A stretch of 64,000 nt of DNA from Ruminococcus sp. CAG:563 (GTDB lineage: Bacteria; Bacillota; Clostridia; Oscillospirales; Acutalibacteraceae): the NCBI GenBank assembly GCA_000434915.1, contig FR882085.1, forward strand, positions 37,520-101,519, given 5' to 3'. This document shows positions 1 through 7,756 of this stretch, in pieces. Under the pieces are notes generated by a model that did not search any database, had not been told where the DNA came from, and saw only the letters and a list, made by a program, of their open reading frames with translations. Every line of letters starts with the position of its first letter. Position 1 is the stretch's first letter. Both the position numbers and the translations under genes were made by a program.

Positions 1-670
1 TAAGCTCGCTTCTGGCCGATCTGACCTGGCTGATGCTGAAACCTGTTATCCTGATTTTACCGTCGGACGCAACAATGAGCGTTGACGGAGAAATACCTCT
101 GTGGATTATACCCGACGCATGAAGCGTGCCGAGAGTTGAAAGCACAGGCATAAGCAAAGGACGGGCCTTTTCCCATGAAATATAGCCGACATTGTTTCTG
201 AGAAGATATTCTCTGAGTGTAATGCCGTCAATGTTCTCTGTAATCGCATAGCATGTGCCGTTGCCCTCAAGGGTATCCTTAACCTTAATAAGAGCGGAAA
301 GTCCGCTGAGACGCATAAGCTTCCTCCACATCTCCGTGAAGCTCTGGAGGCATTCGTCAAATACGTTTTCGTTGCCCTGAGCAACGTAAACGCCGAGTGT
401 TTTGGGGTCACGAAGTGCAATCCCCTCCGGGAAGAATTCACGGATATTGACCGGCTCTCTCGTTGAAAGGTCAAGTCCCATATATGTTGCGCCGTCTCCG
501 TTATATTCAAGAAGCTTGCCTACAAGATATCTGTTGCCAAGAACCGTCCTAATCGGCAGGTAAGGCTCAATCTGCTTTGAATCGGCATGGAATCCGCAGT
601 AGGGACACTGCTTTTCCGTTCCGATATCCTTCATACAGCTCATACATAAATTATCTGAATTAATCATCAT
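1..670 (-). CDS. Zinc-ribbon protein kinase-like protein, probable pseudokinase (3' end cut by window edge)
   Basis: The frame is open from an ATG at 670 to the window edge (223 codons seen). The start is supported by a GAAGAAGG ribosome binding site. The N terminus carries two CxxC-type pairs (CMSC, CPYC) like a zinc ribbon. A Ser/Thr-kinase-like fold follows, but the key positions are changed: the beta3 lysine motif reads VNIR instead of VAIK, the catalytic HRD reads HRG with no downstream Asn, and the DFG position reads TGF. Kinases of Clostridia with an I+EYFP motif after the lysine are the nearest family I recognise. The loss of Lys, Asp and DFG suggests a catalytically dead regulator. 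The C-terminal part, which could hold a membrane or sensor domain, lies outside the window. Confidence 0.8.
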   Translation of the reverse strand, partial: MMINSDNLCMSCMKDIGTEKQCPYCGFHADSKQIEPYLPIRTVLGNRYLVGKLLEYNGDGATYMGLDLSTREPVNIREFFPEGIALRDPKTLGVYVAQGNENVFDECLQSFTEMWRKLMRLSGLSALIKVKDTLEGNGTCYAITENIDGITLREYLLRNNVGYISWEKARPLLMPVLSTLGTLHASGIIHRGISPSTLIVASDGKIRITGFSISQVRSARSEL

Positions 671-704
671 ATACCTTCTTCCGAAACTCAGATTTCTTTA
701 GCTT

Positions 705-733
705 ATGATAACATTTAAGGATTAATTTGTCAA
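705..733 (-). promoter_or_regulatory. Sigma-A promoter of the pseudokinase gene
   Basis: Read on the minus strand, TTGACA and TATCAT are separated by 17 bases and lie about 35 bases upstream of the ATG at 670. Confidence 0.6.
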
Positions 734-808
734 GTTAAGACAATTTACAATAGGTTACAGCTCAAGCAACTTTATATGAATTGCATAATTTATATAATCT
801 AATGTATA

Positions 809-837
809 TTGAAATTATTACCTAAATGTGATAGAAT
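809..837 (+). promoter_or_regulatory. Sigma-A promoter of the alpha/beta hydrolase gene
   Basis: TTGAAA and TAGAAT are separated by 17 bases and lie just ahead of the ribosome binding site AAGGA at 850-854. Confidence 0.55.
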
Positions 838-863
838 AGTAAAAAATTCAAGGAACTGAGCCT

Positions 864-1766
864 GTGGATAAAAATGAACTTGATAAGCTTATCGGAAATG
901 TTGAAACATTGGAGCTTAACGATAAAGAACGTGCAATGAACAGCGGCAGTTTTATTCCGTTACCCTGCGGAATAACTCATTACCAGATGGAGGGTAACGG
1001 TGAGCCGGTTGTTTTAACGCACGGCTACGCAACTCCGTATAAAATATATGACAAGCTTTTTGACACACTTGTTGAAGCCGGATATAAGGTTATAAGATAT
1101 GACCTTATAGGCAGAGGACTTTCTCAGTGCACACATGACGCATGTACGCCGGAATTTTTCGCAAGGCAGCTCAACGAGCTGACGAAAAAGCTCTTGGGCG
1201 ATGAAAAGTTTTATCTTATCGGCACATCAATGGGAGGCACGGTAACAACAGCTTTTTGCCGCTTTTATCCGGGCAAGGTTAAAAAGCTTGTTCTTCTTGC
1301 ACCGGCAGGAATGGATAGCTTTAAACCTCCGTTTTATATGAAGCTGTGTGAAATTCCGGGCTTCGGCAAAGCTCTTTTCAAAACAATCGGCGGCAAAACG
1401 TTGATTAAAAACTGTGCCGGCGAAATGACACACACCGAGCAATCCGAGGTTGATGACTTTACCCGCTATTTTGCGATGTGTGCCGAATACAAAGGCTTTA
1501 TCGGCAGCACTTTTTCAAGCCTTATTAATTGCATTCTTAACACCAAAGAGGCAACCGAGGGCTACAAAAGCGTCAATGAACAAAAAATCCCGATGCTTGT
1601 TGTCTGGGGTACCGCAGACAGAACAATGCCCTATTATCAGATTGACAGAATGAAAGAAGTTTGTCCGAATGCAGAGTATGTAACCTTTGAGGGTTCGGGT
1701 CATGTCTTTGTATATGACGAAGGTAAAAGGACAGCAGACGTCGTTCTCCCCTTTTTAAAGAAATAA
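864..1766 (+). CDS. Alpha/beta hydrolase
   Basis: A 300-residue cytoplasmic hydrolase that starts at GTG, with AAGGA at 850-854 as ribosome binding site. The oxyanion-hole motif HG is at residues 53-54 and the nucleophile elbow GTSMGG is at 120-125 (Ser122). A likely acid Asp lies in the WGTADRT segment near 252, and the base His is near 280 in GSGH. The complete triad and normal length indicate an active esterase or lipase-like enzyme. The substrate cannot be told from sequence. It is a single-gene unit with its own promoter and a terminator shared with the convergent rubrerythrin gene. Confidence 0.88.
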   Translation: MDKNELDKLIGNVETLELNDKERAMNSGSFIPLPCGITHYQMEGNGEPVVLTHGYATPYKIYDKLFDTLVEAGYKVIRYDLIGRGLSQCTHDACTPEFFARQLNELTKKLLGDEKFYLIGTSMGGTVTTAFCRFYPGKVKKLVLLAPAGMDSFKPPFYMKLCEIPGFGKALFKTIGGKTLIKNCAGEMTHTEQSEVDDFTRYFAMCAEYKGFIGSTFSSLINCILNTKEATEGYKSVNEQKIPMLVVWGTADRTMPYYQIDRMKEVCPNAEYVTFEGSGHVFVYDEGKRTADVVLPFLKK

Positions 1767-1780
1767 TAATTAAGAAAAAT

Positions 1781-1811
1781 CTCCCCCGAGTTCACAATGA
1801 ATTCAGGGGAG
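1781..1811. terminator. Bidirectional terminator between hydrolase and rubrerythrin genes
   Basis: Thirteen-base arms (1781-1793 and 1799-1811) pair with two mismatches around a 5-base loop. An A-rich flank lies on the left and a T-rich flank on the right, so the hairpin can serve both convergent genes. Confidence 0.75.
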
Positions 1812-1834
1812 TGATTTATTCTATCGTGTTGAAA

Positions 1835-2380
1835 TTATGCACCGAAATATCTCTTGAGAAGTCCTGCGAAAGCTTTGCCGTGACGGGCTTCATCTCTTGC
1901 CATCTCATGAACTGTGTCGTGAATAGCGTCGAGGTTTGCTTCCTTAGCTCTCTTAGCAAGGTCAAACTTGCCTGCCGTTGCACCGTTCTCTGCTGCAACT
2001 CTCATCTCAAGATTCTTCTTTGTTGAGTCTGTAATAACCTCTCCGAGAAGCTCAGCGAACTTTGCTGCGTGCTCAGCCTCTTCGTAAGCTGCCTTTTCCC
2101 AATAAAGGCCAATCTCCGGATAGCCCTCTCTATGAGCTACTCTTGCCATTGCAAGATACATACCGACTTCTGAGCACTCACCGTTGAAATTAGCTCTGAG
2201 ATCCTCAAGAATATCATCCGATACGCCCTGTGCGACGCCTACAACGTGCTCGGCTGCCCAAGTCATACCCTCGTCCTGCTTGTTAAACTTTGTTGCCGGA
2301 GCATTACATACCGGGCACTTCTCCGGAGGAGTGTCGCCCTCGTGAACATAACCGCATACACTGCATACCCATTTTGCCAT
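1835..2380 (-). CDS. Reverse rubrerythrin (NADH peroxidase-type)
   Basis: A 181-residue protein with an N-terminal rubredoxin domain (CSVC at 6-9, CPVC at 22-25) ahead of a ferritin-like di-iron domain carrying EEAEH and DEARH metal motifs. This inverted order defines reverse rubrerythrin. In Clostridia such proteins reduce H2O2 and O2 using electrons from NADH via partner reductases. It lies 22 bases downstream of the perR-like gene on the same strand, with a GGAGG ribosome binding site. Co-transcription and peroxide-responsive control are therefore likely. All metal ligands appear intact. Confidence 0.93.
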   Translation of the reverse strand: MAKWVCSVCGYVHEGDTPPEKCPVCNAPATKFNKQDEGMTWAAEHVVGVAQGVSDDILEDLRANFNGECSEVGMYLAMARVAHREGYPEIGLYWEKAAYEEAEHAAKFAELLGEVITDSTKKNLEMRVAAENGATAGKFDLAKRAKEANLDAIHDTVHEMARDEARHGKAFAGLLKRYFGA

Positions 2381-2402
2381 AATAATTTACCTCCAAAAAA
2401 AT

Positions 2403-2789
2403 TTAATTTGCACCGAGACATTCGTCGCACACACCGCTGAAAATCAGCTCATGCGTATCAATCCGTCCCTTTGCATATGCTTGCGCTTTTGAATTAATAT
2501 CATCGAATGTGGGCATATCTACATCGGTAACTCTGCCGCATTCAAGACACTGAAAATGATAGTGAAGCTCCTTGTTGCCGTCGTAACGGTCGGCACCCTC
2601 AAAACTGATTTTGAGAATTACGCCGTCGGAAGCGAGCATATTAAGGTTTCTGTAAACCGTACCGAGACTAAGATTCGGCATTTCCGCCTTAAGCGTGAAG
2701 TACAGATCCTCGGCTGTGGGATGATCCTTCCGAGAACGAAGCTCCGAGAGAATAGCCTCTCTCTGTTTTGAATGTTTAACAGTTGCCAT
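2403..2789 (-). CDS. perR: Fur-family peroxide regulator, PerR-like
   Basis: A 128-residue Fur-family repressor with an N-terminal winged helix (LSLGTVYRNLN recognition helix at 41-50) and a C-terminal dimerisation domain. Structural zinc is predicted at C81, C84, C121 and C124. The regulatory site seen in PerR is preserved: His23, Asp70 in the DRYDGN segment, His76 and His78, with an Asp near 89-91. These residues support PerR rather than Fur, although Fur cannot be excluded by eye. It is followed by reverse rubrerythrin, a typical PerR target, and is preceded by a long palindrome overlapping its own promoter, which implies autoregulation. Confidence 0.85.
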   Translation of the reverse strand: MATVKHSKQREAILSELRSRKDHPTAEDLYFTLKAEMPNLSLGTVYRNLNMLASDGVILKISFEGADRYDGNKELHYHFQCLECGRVTDVDMPTFDDINSKAQAYAKGRIDTHELIFSGVCDECLGAN

Positions 2790-2803
2790 AGATTTACCTC
2801 ATC

Positions 2804-2828
2804 AATAATAGTAATCGTTACTGTTATT
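2804..2828. promoter_or_regulatory. Operator palindrome at the perR promoter
   Basis: A 25-base inverted repeat has 11-base arms around a 3-base centre, with a single mismatch between the arms. It abuts and overlaps the -10 element of the perR promoter, where bound repressor would block initiation. The AT-rich half-sites resemble Fur-family boxes, but the match to the Bacillus PerR box is only partial. Confidence 0.65.
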
Positions 2829-2853
2829 ATAACCGATTATTTTTAAAAGTCAA
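2826..2853 (-). promoter_or_regulatory. Sigma-A promoter of perR-rubrerythrin operon
   Basis: On the minus strand TTGACT and TATAAT are 16 bases apart. The -10 overlaps the palindrome at 2804-2828. Confidence 0.75.
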
Positions 2854-2872
2854 GTGTTTTTAAAAAATTTTT

Positions 2873-2901
2873 TTGACAAATGATATTTTTCATTGTAATA
2901 T
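2873..2901 (+). promoter_or_regulatory. Sigma-A promoter of the small lipoprotein gene
   Basis: TTGACA and TAATAT are separated by 17 bases and sit about 40 bases ahead of the ATG at 2943. The promoter is divergent from the perR promoter. Confidence 0.65.
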
Positions 2902-2942
2902 ATTTTACAGAAAATGAAATTTTATAACAAGGGAGATATATT

Positions 2943-3356
2943 ATGAAGAAAATATCGTTGCTTTTTATATCAATTTTACTTTTGTTGTCATTAAATGCTT
3001 GCGGCAAAAAGGCAGTTGATCCTCCCGTTTCAACCGAGACGACCAATCCTCCCCCGTACACCACGGTTATTGACGGCAAAACATACACTGCTCAAAAATT
3101 AGGCTCGCAGGACAATAATTACCAGATAGGATACTTTGACGACAAAAATCAAGCCGAGCGTTTTGAATATTACAAGGACGGCAAGCTGAGCTATTACTAT
3201 ATTTCAAGCGACTTTGACGAAAACGGAAATGACAATGTTCAGAAATATTACAATTCAGACGGCAAGCTTCTTGCGACTTTCGACAGAGGCAAATTTTATA
3301 ACGCAAGCGGAAAAGAGATTTCAGAATCCGAAATGGACGCACTTATTCCGTCATAA
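2943..3356 (+). CDS. Small lipoprotein of unknown function
   Basis: A 137-residue protein with a lysine-rich start, a hydrophobic signal segment and the lipobox LNAC with Cys20, so it is probably anchored outside the membrane by lipid. A short Pro/Thr-rich linker follows, then a soluble region rich in Tyr, Asp, Asn and Gly with repeated YYxDGK-like patterns similar to MORN or antitoxin-type beta repeats. The ribosome binding site GGGAGA precedes the ATG. It is transcribed alone, divergently from perR, so the palindrome between them might also affect it. I do not recognise a specific family. Confidence 0.82.
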   Translation: MKKISLLFISILLLLSLNACGKKAVDPPVSTETTNPPPYTTVIDGKTYTAQKLGSQDNNYQIGYFDDKNQAERFEYYKDGKLSYYYISSDFDENGNDNVQKYYNSDGKLLATFDRGKFYNASGKEISESEMDALIPS

Positions 3357-3361
3357 AAAAG

Positions 3362-3402
3362 GCAGAGACAAAGCAAAACGCAATGTCTCTGCTGATTTTT
3401 TT
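3362..3402. terminator. Bidirectional terminator
   Basis: A nine-base perfect stem (3362-3370 with 3384-3392) is followed by a T-run on the plus strand and preceded by an A-run. It serves the lipoprotein gene and the convergent DUF2804 gene. Confidence 0.8.
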
Positions 3403-3408
3403 CAGGGT

Positions 3409-4461
3409 TTACCACTTGTTATGTACTCTCTCTGCGAAAACGACCTTATCCTTTATTTCAATAACAGTGCCGTCGTCGAGAATTGCTTTGCCCGAAATTT
3501 TGCCGAAAACCTGGTGCGGAAGCATGCAGATAAGCTTAACGTCGAGCGGAGCAACACGGTCAATGATGGGCTCAAAGCTCATTTCAAACCTGCCGTCATT
3601 GCTTGTAAACGTCCATGGCTCGGTGTAATAATACTCGCCGTTTCTGTACGGAATATGGAATTCGACCTGATCAAGCTTGTGCGATTTGCCGTTATAGAAA
3701 AGCATATTTTCGCTCGCCGCCGAGGTATCGCCGAAACCGTAGCCGATATTGAAGCCAAAGCGGCTGCCGTCATCAAGAATCATCTGACCGCTGCCCCAAT
3801 ACCATGTATTGTCGTAGGTCCAAACTCCCCTACCCCAGTCAAGTGTAGCAAGCGATTGATTTTCCTCATCGAAAGTCCAGCGAAGATCACCGAAGGTCAT
3901 CTTGCCCGAGGCTCTCATGCAGTTGATTTTTTGATTGTAATAAAAATGCTTATCCTTGTCAAACGGAGTTGCGATAACCATGCTCTCCTCGGGAATATCT
4001 GTCAGCGTTACGTCAAAAGTAAGGAGTTTACCGGAGTTGCAATAGTTGCCGTAGGTTCCGTAAAGGCGTCGTGTTTTACCGTCATTTTTAAAGGTCATAT
4101 CGCATGTGCCGACCCTGGCGTGGATATCGCCCTTCTCGCTCGTTGACGGCAGATTCATCTTACCCATCGGGAAAGGTCCTATCTCGCTGTCATTCATCTG
4201 GAACGGCTTATCGCCGAAGCCTAAAAGTGAAATGCTCAAGCAGCTGACAAAGCCGCTGTCGGAAATTGTGAGGCAAAGACCGCAGTCCTGATTGCCTATG
4301 TAGTAGTAGTCCCACTCTTTGATTCTGATTTTGGGTGCTTTGATGTCGTTTCTGCTATACTCCCAGTAGAGCTTTTTGGCAAAACCGGGTTCGGTTATGT
4401 TGCCGTTTGCGTTCAAAAGTCTTTGCTTTGAAGTAATTTCATGCTGCATAAATCCTGACAT
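3409..4461 (-). CDS. DUF2804 family protein
   Basis: A 350-residue soluble protein without signal peptide. It is rich in aromatic residues and beta-strand patterns, including the stretch from FGDLRWTFDEENQ through LDWGRGVW and WYWGSG that I associate with DUF2804. The biochemical function is unknown. It is the last gene of a three-gene unit (GPH transporter, ChbG-like deacetylase, this gene), 16 bases after the deacetylase. This context suggests a role in handling an imported glycan, which is inference from position only. The start has a GAGGGG ribosome binding site. Confidence 0.8.
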   Translation of the reverse strand: MSGFMQHEITSKQRLLNANGNITEPGFAKKLYWEYSRNDIKAPKIRIKEWDYYYIGNQDCGLCLTISDSGFVSCLSISLLGFGDKPFQMNDSEIGPFPMGKMNLPSTSEKGDIHARVGTCDMTFKNDGKTRRLYGTYGNYCNSGKLLTFDVTLTDIPEESMVIATPFDKDKHFYYNQKINCMRASGKMTFGDLRWTFDEENQSLATLDWGRGVWTYDNTWYWGSGQMILDDGSRFGFNIGYGFGDTSAASENMLFYNGKSHKLDQVEFHIPYRNGEYYYTEPWTFTSNDGRFEMSFEPIIDRVAPLDVKLICMLPHQVFGKISGKAILDDGTVIEIKDKVVFAERVHNKW

Positions 4462-4477
4462 TATTATCCCCTCTTTA

Positions 4478-5377
4478 TTATTTTTTCATTTCGGCAAGGT
4501 CTCTGTAATTAATAAGCTTGAAGCCGAGCGATTCAATGTGCTGCTTGGTCTGCGGGTCTTTGAGAAGTTTGTATTCCCACTCACGTCTGAACCAAACGCC
4601 CGATGCACCCTTGAGATCCTCGGTCGGAAGTGACGGATGCATATATGTCTCCGTCACCGCATCGTCCGGGAATGTTTTATAAAGCTCAAAAATATACTCC
4701 TTGAATTTCTCGTAACTGTCGCTCTGAGGGCCGCTCCACTCATTCGGAATAAGATAATCCGGAATTGCGACGTGAAGAGCCTTTGCCTGCTCGACAACAT
4801 TGCTCAAAAGACCGAGAACGACGTTTTTGTCAACCTGAATATCAAGCATTGAATTTGAGAACTGCTCATCGGCGAGATTAGCCGGGAATCTGAACGGCAG
4901 ACCGTACTCTGCGGCCGCTTTGAACGCAACGTTCAGAAGCTCGAATCGGCCTGTTGCAACGCCGTAAATCGAACCCATATGATTGTCAAGATGGGACGGA
5001 TCAAGTCCGAGCTTTTTGAGTAATTCGATCTGTGCGACCGCTTCGGCATAGACCTCGTCAAGATTGGCATACTTCTCAAAATCGTCGCTTTCATGATGCA
5101 TGTAGCCATACTCGTCACGAAGACTCTCCGTATTGTTATGAGCCACCGGACCCCAGCGGTAGCCGCTCCATTCATTTGTAAAAGTCCAATGCACTCCGAT
5201 GCAAAGCTTCGGATTCTTCTTTGCAAAACAAACCGCATCGGGTGCCCACGGACACGGAGCCATTATCGTCGATGAAGTCAGTGCACTGTTCGGGTCTGTG
5301 AGCAAATCGGAAATGGCAAGGTTTGCACCCTTGAACGAACCGAAATCATCGGCGTTGATTATCATATACTTCGACAT
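4478..5377 (-). CDS. ChbG/YdjC-like carbohydrate deacetylase
   Basis: A 299-residue cytoplasmic protein with the YdjC/ChbG/HpnK signature. NADDFG at residues 8-13 holds Asp10/Asp11, GVHWTF contains His63, and the HLDNH motif spans 129-133. These are the expected metal and catalytic residues for removing an N-acetyl group from small sugars such as chito-oligosaccharides. It directly abuts the upstream transporter gene (its ATG begins right after that stop codon), so the imported sugar is probably its substrate. The exact sugar is unknown. Confidence 0.87.
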   Translation of the reverse strand: MSKYMIINADDFGSFKGANLAISDLLTDPNSALTSSTIMAPCPWAPDAVCFAKKNPKLCIGVHWTFTNEWSGYRWGPVAHNNTESLRDEYGYMHHESDDFEKYANLDEVYAEAVAQIELLKKLGLDPSHLDNHMGSIYGVATGRFELLNVAFKAAAEYGLPFRFPANLADEQFSNSMLDIQVDKNVVLGLLSNVVEQAKALHVAIPDYLIPNEWSGPQSDSYEKFKEYIFELYKTFPDDAVTETYMHPSLPTEDLKGASGVWFRREWEYKLLKDPQTKQHIESLGFKLINYRDLAEMKK

Positions 5378-6886
5378 TTATTTCTCGCTCCCATTTGAAT
5401 TGCTTCTCTCGGCAATTTCCGCAACCATCTGCTGCTGCTTTTTCTCTGTGATGTTATAGAAAAGCATGGGAATAATTGTTGCCGCCATGCTGATTGCACC
5501 TGTGAGAATAAGCACGTTCCAAAGCAGCTGTCTGCCATCGGGAGTGATCGCCGGAGTTGCTTCCGGATTGATGCCTGCCCAGCTGTAGGAGAATACACCG
5601 ACGAACGCTCCGACCGCCATACCGATCTTATTGATGAGCGTCTGCATTGCGAAGCAAATTCCCTCTGCTCTCTCGCCTGTTTTCCATTCAAGATAATCAA
5701 CGGTATCGCCGATCATAGCGTAAGTAATGATATTGTTTACGCCCTGCGGAATTCCGAGAAGAACAAGACCTATTGCGTTAACAACAAGTTTCCACGGTGC
5801 ATCATAGCCGATGAAGTACATTGCAAACATAACGACCGCACCGAGAATATGAACGTAGATATATGCCCATTTCTTTGTGAATTTCTTTGTCATCCACGGA
5901 ACAAGAATTGAAGCAACAAGTCCGCCGGGAACAATAAGCATTGTTATAAGACTGAAAAGTCCTTCGTTATTGAGAACATACTTTGCAAAGTAAAGTCCGC
6001 CTGTATATGTATATACGGTTCTTGCGCCTCCGAGAATACCCGACAGAACAACGAGAAGCAGCTGCTTGTTTTTAAACAAAAGCTTCAGGTTATGGCCGAG
6101 TGACGGAGGAGCGTCCTTTGAAGTGAACCTCTCGGTTGTATTCTTGAAGCCATAGAAGAACATCGGAACCGAAACAACAACAAGAACAAGTGCACAGATA
6201 AAATAAGTCCATTTGAGCGTTTCCGCATTCTGAGAAATATACTGCGGAAGAACATTTCCGTCTGCGTCCTTAAATTTTGCGGTAACGGCGTTTGTAATAA
6301 GAGGAACACCGACCGTTACAAGACCGGCGCCGAGTGTGCACACAAGACGTGCAAAGGTAAGAACCTTGCCTCTGACAACCGTGTCGTTCGTCATGCAGGT
6401 TGAGAGTCCCCAATAAGGAACGTCAGCAACGGTATAAACCATCGACCAAATAACGTAGAGAACCGAGATAACAACAAACGTTGCTTTTGACTTCGGCTCA
6501 AGAAACGGGCAGAAGCAAAGAACCGTCGTTATTGCAATCGGAATCGCCATCCATTTAAGATACGGACGGCATTTGCCCCATTTCGTTCTCGTTCTGTCAA
6601 CAATAGAGCCCATGATCGGGTCATTAAGTGCGTCATAAATTCTTGTAAAAAGCATAAGAAATGCTACAGCCATTGCACCCGACATACTCTTAAAAACAGT
6701 CCCCTTTTCAACCGCACCGAAAAGAAGAGCATCGGTCATGAAAACCGTCAGGAATGAACCGATAATCGTGCAGATGAAATTCTGACCGAATCCGGTTACG
6801 CTGTATGCAATAACCTCCTTCGGCTGAATACCCTTGCCCGGTGTTGTGCCGAACATATTGTGCCAAAAGTTCTTTTTAGCCATCAA
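5378..6886 (-). CDS. GPH-family sugar:cation symporter (MFS)
   Basis: A 502-residue polytopic membrane protein with about twelve hydrophobic segments. It has the MelB/GPH-type N-terminal pattern: YSVTGFGQN near residue 30, then TRIYDALNDPIMGSIVDRTRTKWGKCRPY around 80-110. Members import glycosides, pentosides or hexuronides with Na+ or H+. It heads the operon with the ChbG-like deacetylase and DUF2804 genes. The substrate is not predictable from sequence. A 15-base hyphenated palindrome upstream may be an operator. Confidence 0.9.
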   Translation of the reverse strand: MMAKKNFWHNMFGTTPGKGIQPKEVIAYSVTGFGQNFICTIIGSFLTVFMTDALLFGAVEKGTVFKSMSGAMAVAFLMLFTRIYDALNDPIMGSIVDRTRTKWGKCRPYLKWMAIPIAITTVLCFCPFLEPKSKATFVVISVLYVIWSMVYTVADVPYWGLSTCMTNDTVVRGKVLTFARLVCTLGAGLVTVGVPLITNAVTAKFKDADGNVLPQYISQNAETLKWTYFICALVLVVVSVPMFFYGFKNTTERFTSKDAPPSLGHNLKLLFKNKQLLLVVLSGILGGARTVYTYTGGLYFAKYVLNNEGLFSLITMLIVPGGLVASILVPWMTKKFTKKWAYIYVHILGAVVMFAMYFIGYDAPWKLVVNAIGLVLLGIPQGVNNIITYAMIGDTVDYLEWKTGERAEGICFAMQTLINKIGMAVGAFVGVFSYSWAGINPEATPAITPDGRQLLWNVLILTGAISMAATIIPMLFYNITEKKQQQMVAEIAERSNSNGSEK

Positions 6887-6905
6887 AAAACCTTCTCTCT
6901 TTTGA

Positions 6906-6920
6906 GTGAGAATTACTCAC
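6906..6920. promoter_or_regulatory. Candidate operator upstream of the GPH transporter
   Basis: A hyphenated palindrome GTGAG-N5-CTCAC lies 20-34 bases upstream of the transporter start codon. It is just downstream of an AT-rich stretch with a possible -10 element (TAAAAT). It is short, so the call is tentative. No regulator gene sits next to the operon. Confidence 0.35.
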
Positions 6921-6974
6921 ATTTTATCGTATATAATTTTATCACAACAAATGACCGTTTGTAAATTAAAAAAC

Positions 6975-7014
6975 AAAAAACCTACTTTTCATACAAAAAT
7001 AAAGCAGGTTTTTT
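6975..7014 (-). terminator. Terminator of spoIIR
   Basis: Arms of 14 bases (6975-6988 with 7001-7014, one mismatch) have a T-rich run following on the minus strand. The hairpin lies between the spoIIR stop and the next minus-strand gene. Confidence 0.75.
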
Positions 7015-7075
7015 ATTATATATTACTATAGATATTCGATTGATTTCCTTTTAAAAACTGTATATTTTAAACAAT

Positions 7076-7702
7076 TTACAGTGCTTGTCCTGTTCTCTCA
7101 GATATCGTTTCCCTTATCTGCTCATAAATTTCAACAACCTTGAATCTCGGCTCATATTTCGGTTTGCTTTCAACAAGCTTTATTTCCTTATCCGTGAACA
7201 CATTTTCAATTTCATCCTTTTTGTCGGCTGCCGGAACGCACATCGGCGGAAACATAACGCACCACCAGTTATGCCCCTCGCCGGAGCCGATAACAACTCT
7301 CAAAGCAAGATATTTCCCGGCCGGCAGAGTTACGCTTTCGTATGTCCTTGTTGTGAAATATTCGTTTGAAAGAGTTATTTTAACGTCATAATCAAATCCG
7401 GCGTTTTTAACAAAAGTCTCAGCCGACTTTTCAAGCTCCGCCAGCTTCGGCTCAATTTTTTTAACCGCATTTTCGACATTCACGCTTCCGTCAAAGATAT
7501 CCTCGCCCTCTTCGAGAATATAATCACGAAGTCTGAGCTTTAAATTCTGGTCAACGCTTGAATCTGAATTTGCAATAACATGAAGCCTGAGCACATCGGA
7601 ACGGATTTCCTCCGAGGTTTTCGCAAAAGAACAGATTGAAAAAATAACGGCCGTAACAATACCAATGGCAATAGAAATTCTTATTTTTCCCGAAAAAGAC
7701 AT
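7076..7702 (-). CDS. spoIIR: Stage II sporulation protein R
   Basis: A 208-residue protein matching SpoIIR, the forespore-made signal that triggers SpoIIGA to process pro-sigma-E in the mother cell. The N-terminal hydrophobic segment (about 8-27) is a signal or anchor. Next come the conserved RLHVIANSDS region near 39-48 and the signature GEGHNWWCVMFPPMC near 140-155. The start codon follows AAGGAG, but that ribosome binding site is buried in a 16-pair hairpin that ends exactly at the AUG (separate entry). I could not identify a convincing sigma-F promoter. It lies 54 bases after a WYL regulator gene on the same strand. Confidence 0.93.
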   Translation of the reverse strand: MSFSGKIRISIAIGIVTAVIFSICSFAKTSEEIRSDVLRLHVIANSDSSVDQNLKLRLRDYILEEGEDIFDGSVNVENAVKKIEPKLAELEKSAETFVKNAGFDYDVKITLSNEYFTTRTYESVTLPAGKYLALRVVIGSGEGHNWWCVMFPPMCVPAADKKDEIENVFTDKEIKLVESKPKYEPRFKVVEIYEQIRETISERTGQAL

Positions 7703-7745
7703 ACAGTCAACTCCTTACTTGTTTTGCAAGTAAATTGTTGACTGT
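7703..7745 (-). promoter_or_regulatory. Hairpin enclosing the spoIIR ribosome binding site
   Basis: On the minus strand a 9-base outer stem (7737-7745 with 7703-7711) and a 7-base inner stem (7727-7733 with 7715-7721) are both perfect. They are separated by a 3x3 internal loop and closed by a 5-base loop. The AAGGAG sequence (7711-7716) lies in the 3' arm, and the stem ends one base before the start codon. If transcribed, it should hide the ribosome binding site. No U-run follows, so it is not an ordinary terminator. Confidence 0.7.
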
Positions 7746-7756
7746 ACTTTTCTTAT

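Noticed and set aside
3214..4146. Long open frame of 310 codons on the plus strand
   Set aside because: It lies antisense to the DUF2804 gene, has no family resemblance or ribosome binding site, and its reading comes from the codon bias of the real minus-strand gene.
7703..7745. Hairpin as intrinsic terminator for the WYL gene
   Set aside because: No T-run follows on the minus strand. The spoIIR start codon comes directly after the stem.
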